DNA of 64,000 bases from Alphaproteobacteria bacterium (lineage in GTDB: Bacteria > Pseudomonadota > Alphaproteobacteria > Micavibrionales > Micavibrionaceae): assembly GCA_017302165.1 (NCBI GenBank), contig JAFLCW010000001.1, positions 1,231,048-1,295,047 on the forward strand, in the 5' to 3' direction. The notes under the pieces are model-generated. The model was not told the DNA's origin and ran no database searches. It worked only from the letters and a program-made list of their open reading frames with translations. This document shows, piece after piece, positions 9,602-17,556 of this stretch; positions within the stretch are counted from its first letter, which is position 1, and each line of letters opens with the position of its first letter. The position numbers and the translations under genes are program-made.

Positions 9602-10614
9602 GGTTTGCCACACCATAAGACATTGTCGATATCATCTGTTCCGGCACATAACATCACTAGCCGATCCACGCCCAAGGCAATCCCCCCGCTTTCGGGCATG
9701 CCTTGTTCAAGGGCAGAAATAAAATCCTGATCGACGGGGTATCGCTCCCCATAGAGCCGTTCCTTGATATCCATTTCGGTTTGAAACCGTTTTACTTGCT
9801 CCCCGGCGTCGGTTAATTCAGAAAACGCATTCGCCAGTTCAATCCCACAGACATAAAGTTCAAACCTTTCGGCATATCGTGAATCATCGGCTTTTCGACG
9901 GGACAGCGAGGCCATAGACACCGGATAATCATATAAAATAGTGGGCGCATTCATTCCTAGATATGGTTCAATACGGGCATCCATCACCCGGAAAAACAAA
10001 TCATCCCAGCCATCTTCTGGTGTGGCATGAAGCCCCAACGATTTAACCTGTCCCAAAAAAGCAGGCGTATTGTCCAACACCTCATTCAGGTCAATTCCGG
10101 CATAGTGCCGAAAGGCATCAACAACGCTTAATCGCTCCCACGGTAAAAAAGGATCGCACGTCATATCCCGGTAGCGAAAATGAGTAATTCCCGTTGCCTG
10201 CGCCACGGCCCGAAGCAAGTTTTCACAATCCATCATGATGTGTGTGTAATCCGCCCCGGCGCGGTACCATTCCAGCAACGTAAATTCAGGCGAATGACGC
10301 GCCGAGCCTTCGGCATTTCGAAACACCGGGCAGATCTGATAAAGCGTTTTCACCCCGGCCACCATGAGTTTTTTCATGGCAAATTCAGGGCTGGTATGCA
10401 GATACATGGTTCGAAAGACCTGCCCATCCACCCCCCGTTGATCCGTGGCAAAAGCGCGAATATGGGCATCCATAACAGGGCATATTTGAAGAATCGGGGT
10501 TTCGACAGCGTCGAACCCCTGCCCATCAAAAAAACCCCGAATAGCGCCCATAACCCGTTGACGCACCTTTAAAAAAGGCCTTTTTTGATCAAATTTATGC
10601 GAAAGCCACCACAT
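9598..10614 (-). CDS. epmA: EF-P lysine ligase EpmA (GenX/PoxA type)
   Basis: A 338-residue class II lysyl-tRNA-synthetase-like enzyme without an anticodon-binding domain; family members attach beta-lysine to elongation factor P. Class II motifs are clear: LHTSPEFAMKKLMVAG and FRNAEGSARHSPEFTLLEWY (motif 2 region), and the C-terminal SGGIALGVDRLVML (motif 3). The frame extends to 10689, but those upstream residues are hydrophobic and not family-like, so I use the ATG at 10614. No efp or epmB lies in this window. The start faces rpmE across about 58 bases. Confidence 0.9.
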   Translation of the reverse strand: MWWLSHKFDQKRPFLKVRQRVMGAIRGFFDGQGFDAVETPILQICPVMDAHIRAFATDQRGVDGQVFRTMYLHTSPEFAMKKLMVAGVKTLYQICPVFRNAEGSARHSPEFTLLEWYRAGADYTHIMMDCENLLRAVAQATGITHFRYRDMTCDPFLPWERLSVVDAFRHYAGIDLNEVLDNTPAFLGQVKSLGLHATPEDGWDDLFFRVMDARIEPYLGMNAPTILYDYPVSMASLSRRKADDSRYAERFELYVCGIELANAFSELTDAGEQVKRFQTEMDIKERLYGERYPVDQDFISALEQGMPESGGIALGVDRLVMLCAGTDDIDNVLWCGKP

Positions 10615-10672
10615 TATCTTGCAATCTTTCCCTAAACATCCTATAAAACGCGGCAATAAGATAAGGAATATC

Positions 10673-10909
10673 ATGATGAGAGCAGACATTCACCCCGATT
10701 ATCACGAAATCAACATCGTTTTGACCGATGGCACGACGTATAAGTCCCGTAGCTGTACCGGCAAGGCAGGTGACACTATTCGTCTGGATATTGACCCTTT
10801 GAACCATCCAGCATGGCAGGGCGGCACACAAAAAGTGATCGAGAAAGCCCAGCTCAAGAAATTCAACAACAAATACGGCAATCTGTTCGGAAGCGAAGAG
10901 AAGAAGTAA
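10673..10909 (+). CDS. rpmE: 50S ribosomal protein L31
   Basis: A 78-residue large-subunit protein. The N-terminus MMRADIHPDYHEINIVLTDG and the later segment DIDPLNHPAWQGG match L31. It lacks the CxxC zinc motif, so it is the zinc-independent kind usual in alphaproteobacteria. An AAGG site six bases ahead of the ATG at 10673 supports this start over the longer open frame. A strong terminator follows. Confidence 0.95.
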   Translation: MMRADIHPDYHEINIVLTDGTTYKSRSCTGKAGDTIRLDIDPLNHPAWQGGTQKVIEKAQLKKFNNKYGNLFGSEEKK

Positions 10910-10932
10910 TCGTTGTTGCCTGTTATTCAAAA

Positions 10933-10954
10933 GCCGCCCGTGGGCGGCTTTTTT
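10933..10954 (+). terminator. Rho-independent terminator after rpmE
   Basis: A 7-bp perfect stem (GCCGCCC at 10933-10939 with GGGCGGC at 10942-10948), a tight loop and six T residues follow rpmE. It lies between the convergent rpmE and valS genes and could act in both directions, since A residues precede the stem. Confidence 0.9.
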
Positions 10955-10964
10955 ATTGTGTAAT

Positions 10965-13604
10965 TTATGCGGCGAGTTGATCGAGCGCGGCCGACAGCTT
11001 GGCGATCAATCCTTGGGCTTCGGCTCGGCGTGATTTCTGTTCGGCAATAATATCTTCGGGGGCATTGGCCACGAATTCCTGATTCTGAAGTTTCTGGTCA
11101 ATCTTACCGATATCCTGTTTTAATTTATCAATCTGTTTGGTCAGGCGTGCCCGCTCCTTGTCCAGATCAATTAATTCGGCGATCGGCAGAATAAAGGTCG
11201 CTTCGTGGATCACGGATTTAATAGCCTGTTTGGGCGGTATATCTGTCTGCCCAATAGAACTCAGCCGTGCCATTTGTTTCAAGATCACCTCATACCGTTT
11301 CAAACGGTCTGCCGTTTCAGGCGACGCATCTTTGACCAATAAGTCAATTTTTGCCCCCGCCGGAACATTCATATCCGCCCGAACAGAACGAATATCTGAA
11401 ATGACCCCCTGAACCCATGCAATGTCTCGCATAGCAGGCATCGCTTCCGAGATTGAGGAATAATCTGGCCAGTTAGAGGATATCAGGCGTGTACCAGATG
11501 CCCGGGTTGTGATGGTCGCATAAATTTCTTCTGTCACAAACGGCATGAACGGGTTGAGCAAGATCAAAATTTGATCCAGAACCCATCCTGTCGTCGCCCG
11601 AATTTCGGCCTTCAGAGCTTCATCATCCCCATTCAGCAAAGGTTTGGTAAATTCAAGATACCAATCACAAAAACCACCCCAGACGAATTGATAAATGGCG
11701 CCGGCGGCCTCGTTGAATTTGTACTCTGTCAAGCCACGTTCAATATCCGCAGAACATTGCGCCACCGTACGTAAGATCCACTGATTGACCGGATGTTGAA
11801 TGGCCTTGGGGTCAAAAGTGGCAGGTGGTAGACAGCCGTTCATTTCACAGTAACGGGTGGCGTTCCATAATTTAGTAGCAAAGTTTCGATATCCTTCTAC
11901 CCGGTCTTCGGACAGACGGATATCCCGTCCCTGCGCCGCCATGGCGGTCATCGTGAACCGCAAAGCATCTGCGCCATATTTTTCAATCAAATCCAACGGG
12001 TCAATCACGTTACCTTTGGATTTGGACATTTTCTGTCCTTTGGAATCCCGCACAAGGGCATGGATATATACCTTGCGGAAGGGCACCTCTTTCATAAAAT
12101 GAACGCCCATCATCATCATGCGCGCCACCCAGAAAAAGATAATATCAAACCCCGTGACCAGAACGTCACCCGGGTAATATTTCTTCAGCTCTGGGGTGTT
12201 ATCCGGCCAACCCAGCGTGGAAAATGGCCACAAGGCGGAAGAAAACCATGTATCCAGCACATCTTCATCCCGGGTGATTGTCTTGGCACCGGCAAGTTTT
12301 TGGGCTTCTTCTTCAGTTTCGGCCACATAAATTTTGCCGTCGTCGTCATACCAGGCGGGAATTTGATGTCCCCACCATAATTGACGCGAAATGCACCAGG
12401 GCTGGATATTTTCAAGCCACTCAAAATAGGTGTTTTCCCATGTTTTGGGGAAGAATTCTGTTTTACCTGAGCGCACCGCTTCAAGGGCGGGCCCCGCCAT
12501 GGTTTTGGCATCCACATACCATTGATCCGTTAAATACGGTTCAATCACCACGCCAGAACGATCCCCATACGGCACCTGATAGACGTGATCAACGGCCTTG
12601 ACGAAATAGCCCAGTTCCTCAAAGTCAGCCACAACTTTTTCGCGTGCCTTGAACCGGTCAAGACCTTGATATTCCTCAGGGCAGTTCTCATTCATCTTCC
12701 CATCTGGCGTGAACAGGTTGATAAGCGGAATACCTTTATCCTTATGACGTTTATACACTTCGAAATCATTGAAATCATGTGCGGCGGTGATTTTGACAGC
12801 ACCTGACCCAAAATCCATTTTCACATGTTCGTCCGCCACAATCGGGATAATTCGGTTGACCACAGGGACAACCACAAATTTACCAACCAGATGGCGATAG
12901 CGGTCATCGTCTGGGTGAACGGCCACGGCACCATCGGCCAAAATCGTTTCAGGCCGCGTTGTGGCAATGTGAATCTCAAAGCTTCCGTCTTCGGCGGGGT
13001 AAATAAAGTGATAGAATTTACCTTTGATCTCGCGGTGTTCGACTTCTAGATCCGATACCGCGGTAAGCATTTTAGGATCCCAGTTCACCAGACGTTTATC
13101 CCGGTAAATCAATCCTTCGCGGTATAATTGAACAAATACCCGCCGCACAGCACGGGACAATCCCTCGTCCATCGTAAAACGTTCACGCGGCCAATCAGGT
13201 GTTGCCCCGAGGCGTCTTAGTTGAGAGGTGATGGTTCCCCCTGAGATATCTTTCCATTCCCACACTTTTTCGAGGAATTTCTCTCGTCCCATATCCCGGC
13301 GGTTTTGCTGTTTTTCCGCCAGTTGCCGTTCGACCACCATCTGGGTGGCGATCCCGGCATGGTCTGTACCGGGCATCCAGAGTGCATCACGACCCTTCAT
13401 CCGGTAATAACGAGTCAGAATGTCCTGAAGCGTCATGTTCAGTGCATGTCCCATATGAAGCGATCCCGTCACATTGGGCGGGGGCATCATCACACAAAAA
13501 GGGGTATTGGACGAGGCAGGATCTGCGGCAAAAATGCCGGATTTTTCCCATGCCTGATAATGGCGAGATTCTATATCCGCTGGATTAAATGTTTTGTCTA
13601 ACAT
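10965..13604 (-). CDS. valS: Valyl-tRNA synthetase
   Basis: An 879-residue class I synthetase. The HIGH-type motif appears as HMGHALN near residue 50, the editing (CP1) domain follows with TTRPETILADGAVAVHP, and the KMSKS loop is intact in GQKMSKSKGNVIDP. The C-terminal arm is the charged coiled coil typical of ValRS (LDKERARLTKQIDKLKQDI). It is downstream of popZ, a conserved alphaproteobacterial order. Confidence 0.97.
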   Translation of the reverse strand: MLDKTFNPADIESRHYQAWEKSGIFAADPASSNTPFCVMMPPPNVTGSLHMGHALNMTLQDILTRYYRMKGRDALWMPGTDHAGIATQMVVERQLAEKQQNRRDMGREKFLEKVWEWKDISGGTITSQLRRLGATPDWPRERFTMDEGLSRAVRRVFVQLYREGLIYRDKRLVNWDPKMLTAVSDLEVEHREIKGKFYHFIYPAEDGSFEIHIATTRPETILADGAVAVHPDDDRYRHLVGKFVVVPVVNRIIPIVADEHVKMDFGSGAVKITAAHDFNDFEVYKRHKDKGIPLINLFTPDGKMNENCPEEYQGLDRFKAREKVVADFEELGYFVKAVDHVYQVPYGDRSGVVIEPYLTDQWYVDAKTMAGPALEAVRSGKTEFFPKTWENTYFEWLENIQPWCISRQLWWGHQIPAWYDDDGKIYVAETEEEAQKLAGAKTITRDEDVLDTWFSSALWPFSTLGWPDNTPELKKYYPGDVLVTGFDIIFFWVARMMMMGVHFMKEVPFRKVYIHALVRDSKGQKMSKSKGNVIDPLDLIEKYGADALRFTMTAMAAQGRDIRLSEDRVEGYRNFATKLWNATRYCEMNGCLPPATFDPKAIQHPVNQWILRTVAQCSADIERGLTEYKFNEAAGAIYQFVWGGFCDWYLEFTKPLLNGDDEALKAEIRATTGWVLDQILILLNPFMPFVTEEIYATITTRASGTRLISSNWPDYSSISEAMPAMRDIAWVQGVISDIRSVRADMNVPAGAKIDLLVKDASPETADRLKRYEVILKQMARLSSIGQTDIPPKQAIKSVIHEATFILPIAELIDLDKERARLTKQIDKLKQDIGKIDQKLQNQEFVANAPEDIIAEQKSRRAEAQGLIAKLSAALDQLAA

Positions 13605-13660
13605 GGCGAAAAAGTTACAAGGTTCAGGCAGAAGGATGCAAGCTTTATTGTGATAAAACC

Positions 13661-14209
13661 CTACTCATCAAGGGCTTTACGCGCCAATTTTTCCAGTTCT
13701 TTTTGAACCAGACGCTCCACCATCGGGCTGAGGTTCCCATCCATCCAGTCCCGAAGCATAGGGTGAAGCATTTCCCGGACGATATCTTCGAGCGTCACGG
13801 CCGCCACGCCCATTTTAGGACGGTTGATGGGCATATTCCCGGCCAGACGCGCCATAGAGGCCAAAGTGGCCTGACGGGTACGATCAGACAAGATATCCGA
13901 CATATCTGCTTCAGGTTCCGCCCGCGAACGAGGTGCCGGTGCCTCTTCCATCAAATCAATAACGGGTTCAGGTTCCGGCACATAGGCGGGTTTTGAAGGG
14001 GCTGGCGGTGGTGTCATGGCCTGCATATCCGCCGTCAGGTCAAAAACATCATCGGCCGGGAGAGGCTCTGGCTCTGGCTCAGGTTGAGGGGGCGGCGCAG
14101 ACGGTTTAGCCGCCGCAGGGGGCTGTTCGTCATCATCCGTAATAATTTGACGAATCGAGGCCAAAATTTCCTCGATCGATGGTTCCTGCTCAGATGTTTT
14201 ATCGGCCAT
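13661..14209 (-). CDS. popZ: PopZ-family polar organising protein (DUF2497)
   Basis: A 182-residue protein with the PopZ plan: a conserved N-terminal helix (PSIEEILASIRQIITDD), a long disordered Pro/Glu/Ala-rich middle (about residues 30-100) and a helical C-terminus (VTLEDIVREMLHPMLRDWMDGNLSPMVERLV then LEKLARKAL). In Caulobacter PopZ forms a polar condensate that anchors the chromosome origin and signalling proteins. The position directly upstream of valS matches other alphaproteobacteria. Confidence 0.9.
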   Translation of the reverse strand: MADKTSEQEPSIEEILASIRQIITDDDEQPPAAAKPSAPPPQPEPEPEPLPADDVFDLTADMQAMTPPPAPSKPAYVPEPEPVIDLMEEAPAPRSRAEPEADMSDILSDRTRQATLASMARLAGNMPINRPKMGVAAVTLEDIVREMLHPMLRDWMDGNLSPMVERLVQKELEKLARKALDE

Positions 14210-14338
14210 GGGTTATTATCGAATGACAAGAATCATTGTGAAACAAACAAGTACAAAGGCGAGTGTCACTGATTAACGAATACTTGTCAAAGACCGATTA
14301 CGAGATGTCCTCAACCTTATCCCCCGAATAAAACGAGA

Positions 14339-15739
14339 TCAGGGTGTTTTTATATTTTCTGTAAACCCGAGTGCCTCTGGGGATAAATCACCCAATGCCT
14401 GCGCAAGGGTAAATAAAGACACCACCTCATCACGCCGCGCAGAAATCAAAGCCGCCAATGCCGTTTCATAATCTTGAATCGCATCAAGAGAATCGGTGAC
14501 CGTACGTTCCCCCACATCCGCTTGATCCTGAAGGCTAAGGCGCACATAATCTGCGGCTTCGACTTCTTTCTGGCGCGCAGTGATCTGCGCACGTGCGGCC
14601 ATCCATCTTTCCCACGACGCAATCACTTGTTGGCGCACGGTGCGCCGGGTTTCAAGAATTTCCAACATGCGTTGATTGGCGGTGTGACGAGCTTCTCTCA
14701 CTCTCGAACGTACAGAACCAGATTCATACAATGGAATACTTAAGGTCAATCCAGCCGACTGATTATCCTGACGATCAATGGACGTCGAGGGATCATACGA
14801 CCGGGAAATGTTACCCCCTAGGGTTAAAGACGGAAGTAATTCTCCGAACACTTCGTCAATATCACTTTCCGCCGCCCGGTTCAGTGCTATGGACGAGACA
14901 ATCCGGGGATTGTTCTCATCCGCATAGGAGATCGCCTCGTCGAGCGTCGCAGGGGGGGCGTATAATATTTCCGGATAGAGCAAGTTTTCCTCTGGGGGTG
15001 CGCCGGTGACCTGTTCATAACTGGCAATGCTGGCGCGCAGATTGGCGCGTGCCGAAGCAATATCGCTCTCTGATTGCGCCAAGCGGGATTCAGCCTGAGC
15101 CACATCCGTCTTTGTGATTTCTCCCACATCAAACCGATCTTGCGACATTTCAACCTGACGTAGAAGAACGTCGCTATTTTGTTCCGCAACATTCAAAAGC
15201 GCCTTATCTCTCAGCACGTCCATGTAAGCCGTAATTGCCGAGAGCATAATCGTTTGCTCCGCCTGCCGGACAACCGCTTGTTCCGACAAAATAAGATCTT
15301 TGGCACCTTGCGTTTCAGCGATGGTGCGTCCCCCCCGATATAAAGGTTGGGTCAAATTCACGGCGGCCGTTTTCGTCGTCACACTGCCATCAGGTGAAAA
15401 ACCTGTGCCGCCATCTGTATCCGTATTGGAATAAACAACACTTCCATCTGCCGTCACCCGGGGACGATAGTTTGATAAGGCCTGAGGTAATTTTTCTTCA
15501 ACCGCCCGTAATTTTGACCGCGCCGCATTTAAGGTGGGATTGTCCTGATAGGCCGATTTTAATACATCATATAAATGTCGGCTTTTTTCCTGAAGGACAC
15601 GCACGGTCTCATCCAAGGTCTCTTCAGGAACGGCCTGTACTTCGTCTGCCAGATAGGCGCCAGTGTCTTGATTCCCGGCAAACGCACAGGGAGCAAACCC
15701 CATCAAGATAATAGACATGATAAAAATACGAAGCATCAT
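14339..15739 (-). CDS. tolC: TolC-family outer membrane efflux protein
   Basis: About 466 residues, outer-membrane channel of the TolC/OprM type serving type I secretion and tripartite efflux. The start is placed at MMLRIFIMSIILMGFAPCAFA, which reads as a signal peptide; the open frame extends further but into non-family sequence. The mature part shows the repeated long helices of the family (LYDVLKSAYQDNPTLNAARSKL in the first half; ISYADENNPRIVSSIALNRAAE in the second) and GEITKTDVAQAESRLAQS. It lies between pcm and popZ on the same strand. Confidence 0.93.
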   Translation of the reverse strand: MMLRIFIMSIILMGFAPCAFAGNQDTGAYLADEVQAVPEETLDETVRVLQEKSRHLYDVLKSAYQDNPTLNAARSKLRAVEEKLPQALSNYRPRVTADGSVVYSNTDTDGGTGFSPDGSVTTKTAAVNLTQPLYRGGRTIAETQGAKDLILSEQAVVRQAEQTIMLSAITAYMDVLRDKALLNVAEQNSDVLLRQVEMSQDRFDVGEITKTDVAQAESRLAQSESDIASARANLRASIASYEQVTGAPPEENLLYPEILYAPPATLDEAISYADENNPRIVSSIALNRAAESDIDEVFGELLPSLTLGGNISRSYDPSTSIDRQDNQSAGLTLSIPLYESGSVRSRVREARHTANQRMLEILETRRTVRQQVIASWERWMAARAQITARQKEVEAADYVRLSLQDQADVGERTVTDSLDAIQDYETALAALISARRDEVVSLFTLAQALGDLSPEALGFTENIKTP

Positions 15740-15776
15740 CCCACCCATATAGACAGGTCTGGCAAAATAGCCAGAC

Positions 15777-16451
15777 CTAGAAGGCAAATTCCCGGCGTGG
15801 GGCAAATTCCCGCAAGCAAGGTACAGCGGCATCAAACAAGCCACGCTCAGAGAAATTGTCTTCTGAGGTGCGATAAATAATACGCCCCTGCCCCATCATA
15901 ACACCGGGATTATCGTTCACCACCGCCACCAACCTGCCGCCGACCGATAATTGATCCAGCAGACTTTGGGGAACGTGCGATACACCGCCATTGATAAAAA
16001 TCAGGGAATAAGGTGCCTTGTCCGGGCATCCCCACACCAAATCACCGGTATGTGCCACAATATTCTGATATCCTAAATCAGACCAGAGCTGGCGGGCGTT
16101 ATCTGTCCACTCCGCAAAGCACTCAACAGAAATCACAGACGACACGAGCGGGGATAAAATCGCGCCCGCATAACCCGTTGCCCCCCCCACGACCAACGCC
16201 GTATCCCCGGATACGGGAAGTGCGAATGATAAAAGCCGCGCATGGGTCAACGGCTCCATCAGGCAACGTCCCTCCGCCAAGGGTAAATCTTCATCGCCAT
16301 AGGCAATGCCAGTTTGTCCGAGATGGACAAATAATTCACGCGGCACCTGACGAAAAGCCTCCAGTATGCCGGGATGAACAACCCCGCCTGTCCGGATCTG
16401 GGATTCCACCATATTCTGGCGACATGCTTCAAAATGAACTGAATGTTTCAT
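15777..16451 (-). CDS. pcm: Protein-L-isoaspartate O-methyltransferase family protein
   Basis: A 224-residue protein starting MKHSVHFEACRQNMVESQIRT, the usual start of the short alphaproteobacterial Pcm-like methyltransferases upstream of tolC. The region with SFALPVSGDTALVVGGATGYAGAIL corresponds to the SAM-binding loop, although glycines are fewer than in the canonical VLEIGTGSGY. The divergence leaves open whether it still repairs isoaspartate. Confidence 0.8.
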   Translation of the reverse strand: MKHSVHFEACRQNMVESQIRTGGVVHPGILEAFRQVPRELFVHLGQTGIAYGDEDLPLAEGRCLMEPLTHARLLSFALPVSGDTALVVGGATGYAGAILSPLVSSVISVECFAEWTDNARQLWSDLGYQNIVAHTGDLVWGCPDKAPYSLIFINGGVSHVPQSLLDQLSVGGRLVAVVNDNPGVMMGQGRIIYRTSEDNFSERGLFDAAVPCLREFAPRREFAF

Positions 16452-16542
16452 GGAGAAATTCTTAACCCAAAAAAGCACCTAAAGCCAGAGTGTTACCCTT
16501 CGGCCTGGTCGGTTTTTATAGACCACCAATTACCGGTAGATT

Positions 16543-16572
16543 TTGTATATCAAAGATGATAATGCCTATTAT
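16543..16572 (+). promoter_or_regulatory. Candidate promoter of tRNA-Cys
   Basis: TTGTAT (16543-16548) and TATTAT (16567-16572), spaced by 18 bases, end 26 bases before the mature tRNA-Cys. The match to a sigma-70 type promoter is only by eye. Confidence 0.35.
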
Positions 16573-16598
16573 CCTTGAATAGGATGCCCGTAAAGGGT

Positions 16599-16672
16599 GG
16601 CGCGGTGGCAGAATGGTCATGCAGAGGACTGCAAATCCTTGTACGCCGGTTCGATTCCGGCCCGTGCCTCCA
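16599..16672 (+). tRNA. tRNA-Cys (GCA)
   Basis: A complete 74-base cloverleaf with encoded CCA. The acceptor stem GGCGCGG pairs with CCGTGCC, the anticodon loop is CTGCAAA (anticodon GCA), and the T loop is TTCGATT. Its 3' end serves as one boundary of a small islet downstream. Confidence 0.97.
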
Positions 16673-16680
16673 TCCTTTCT

Positions 16681-16711
16681 TTCGCCAACATTCACAGACG
16701 TTCGCTAACAT
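16681..16711 (+). repeat. Arm-type direct repeats beside tRNA-Cys
   Basis: TTCGCCAACAT at 16681-16691 and TTCGCTAACAT at 16701-16711 are direct repeats 20 bases apart, beginning nine bases after the tRNA CCA. A related motif (TTCGCAGACATTCA, minus strand 26397-26410) occurs at the left edge of the large island. Confidence 0.5.
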
Positions 16712-16946
16712 CTCTGCAATCATTCAAAATATAGCTTATTTATTTTTGATTTCTATCGTTCGTGGCAATTAATTTACAGCCTCAAAGAATGGGGGTTGAC
16801 CACTGGTAAAACAGATATGTCTCTCCATCCAACTTATAAGAAAATGAAATGAAACCATACACATACAAAAAATATTGACATAATATTTAAAATCTTTTAC
16901 AATCACAAAATTGAATGCTGAAAAACTGAAATTTAAAGGAAGAATC

Positions 16947-17348
16947 ATGTCTAAATTCGATGTTCGTGCGGAAAAACCATCATATCCACTGCCAAGCTCA
17001 GGGCTGTCACTCTTATTTAACGGCCCTAACGTAACTGCAGAATCACATAGGGTGCATATAGAGCAATGCGAAGCGCACGATCGCTATAAATTTTTTAAAA
17101 CTCTGATTCGTGACGCTCATATAGCTCGTAACTTAAAAGTGCCGATAGGTGAAGCCATGAAAAATGAAGTGAAATTCGCAAGCTATATGAGCTCAATCCA
17201 CGAGGTAGCCGAAGAAGCGAGAGCTGAATTGAGAGCATGGTGCGCAGAAAAAATAGCAAGCTTTGGCGAACCTGCGGATAATTCTGCTCGCGAAGAGCAT
17301 GTTAAAATTAAGCCTTTACATTTTATGTACAACTATAGATGTGTCTAA
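16947..17348 (+). CDS. Hypothetical protein in the tRNA-Cys islet
   Basis: A 133-residue soluble-looking protein I do not recognise. The start at 16947 is supported by an AAAGGA site seven bases upstream. The N-terminal third is Pro/Ser-rich; the middle is charged and helical, with a His/Arg/Lys-rich patch (HDRYKFFKTLIRDAHIARNLK), and the rest is helical (EVAEEARAELRAWCAEK). There is no signal peptide or membrane segment. AT-rich codon use differs from the flanking housekeeping genes, consistent with foreign origin. Confidence 0.65.
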   Translation: MSKFDVRAEKPSYPLPSSGLSLLFNGPNVTAESHRVHIEQCEAHDRYKFFKTLIRDAHIARNLKVPIGEAMKNEVKFASYMSSIHEVAEEARAELRAWCAEKIASFGEPADNSAREEHVKIKPLHFMYNYRCV

Positions 17349-17515
17349 TTTTAGATGGCACTAAAGGCAGTTAGATTTCCTCTTTACGCCACAGTTATTG
17401 CTTTATTCCATTCATCAAACGCAATTATTTTGTGTTGGTTCATAGTTGATCTAGAAACAAAATAACCGCTTCATTTTTATAGGTATGGGGCGTAAAGAAC
17501 AATATAGAACAAAAA

Positions 17516-17530
17516 CGGCCCGCGCCTCCA
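17516..17530 (+). repeat. Distal att-like copy of the tRNA-Cys 3' end
   Basis: The 15 bases CGGCCCGCGCCTCCA match the tRNA-Cys terminus CGGCCCGTGCCTCCA with a single T-to-C change. Orientation is the same, as expected for attL/attR flanking an insertion at the tRNA 3' end. Confidence 0.65.
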
Positions 17531-17556
17531 ATTTACCTAATTAAATATAGCCGCTT

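Larger units (their letters stand above)
16658..17530. mobile_element. Small islet at the 3' end of tRNA-Cys (remnant integrative element)
   Basis: The last 15 bases of tRNA-Cys (16658-16672) recur with one mismatch at 17516-17530 in the same orientation, bracketing 873 bp. Just inside the left end are two copies of TTCGCYAACAT spaced by 20 bases, like integrase arm-type sites next to tRNA attachment sites. The interior is visibly AT-rich and carries one gene of unknown function (16947-17348). No integrase is present, so this looks like a decayed or satellite insertion. Confidence 0.6.

Noticed and set aside
12278..12601. Open frames opposite valS as genes
   Set aside because: They lie wholly within a well-supported valS and lack any recognisable features.
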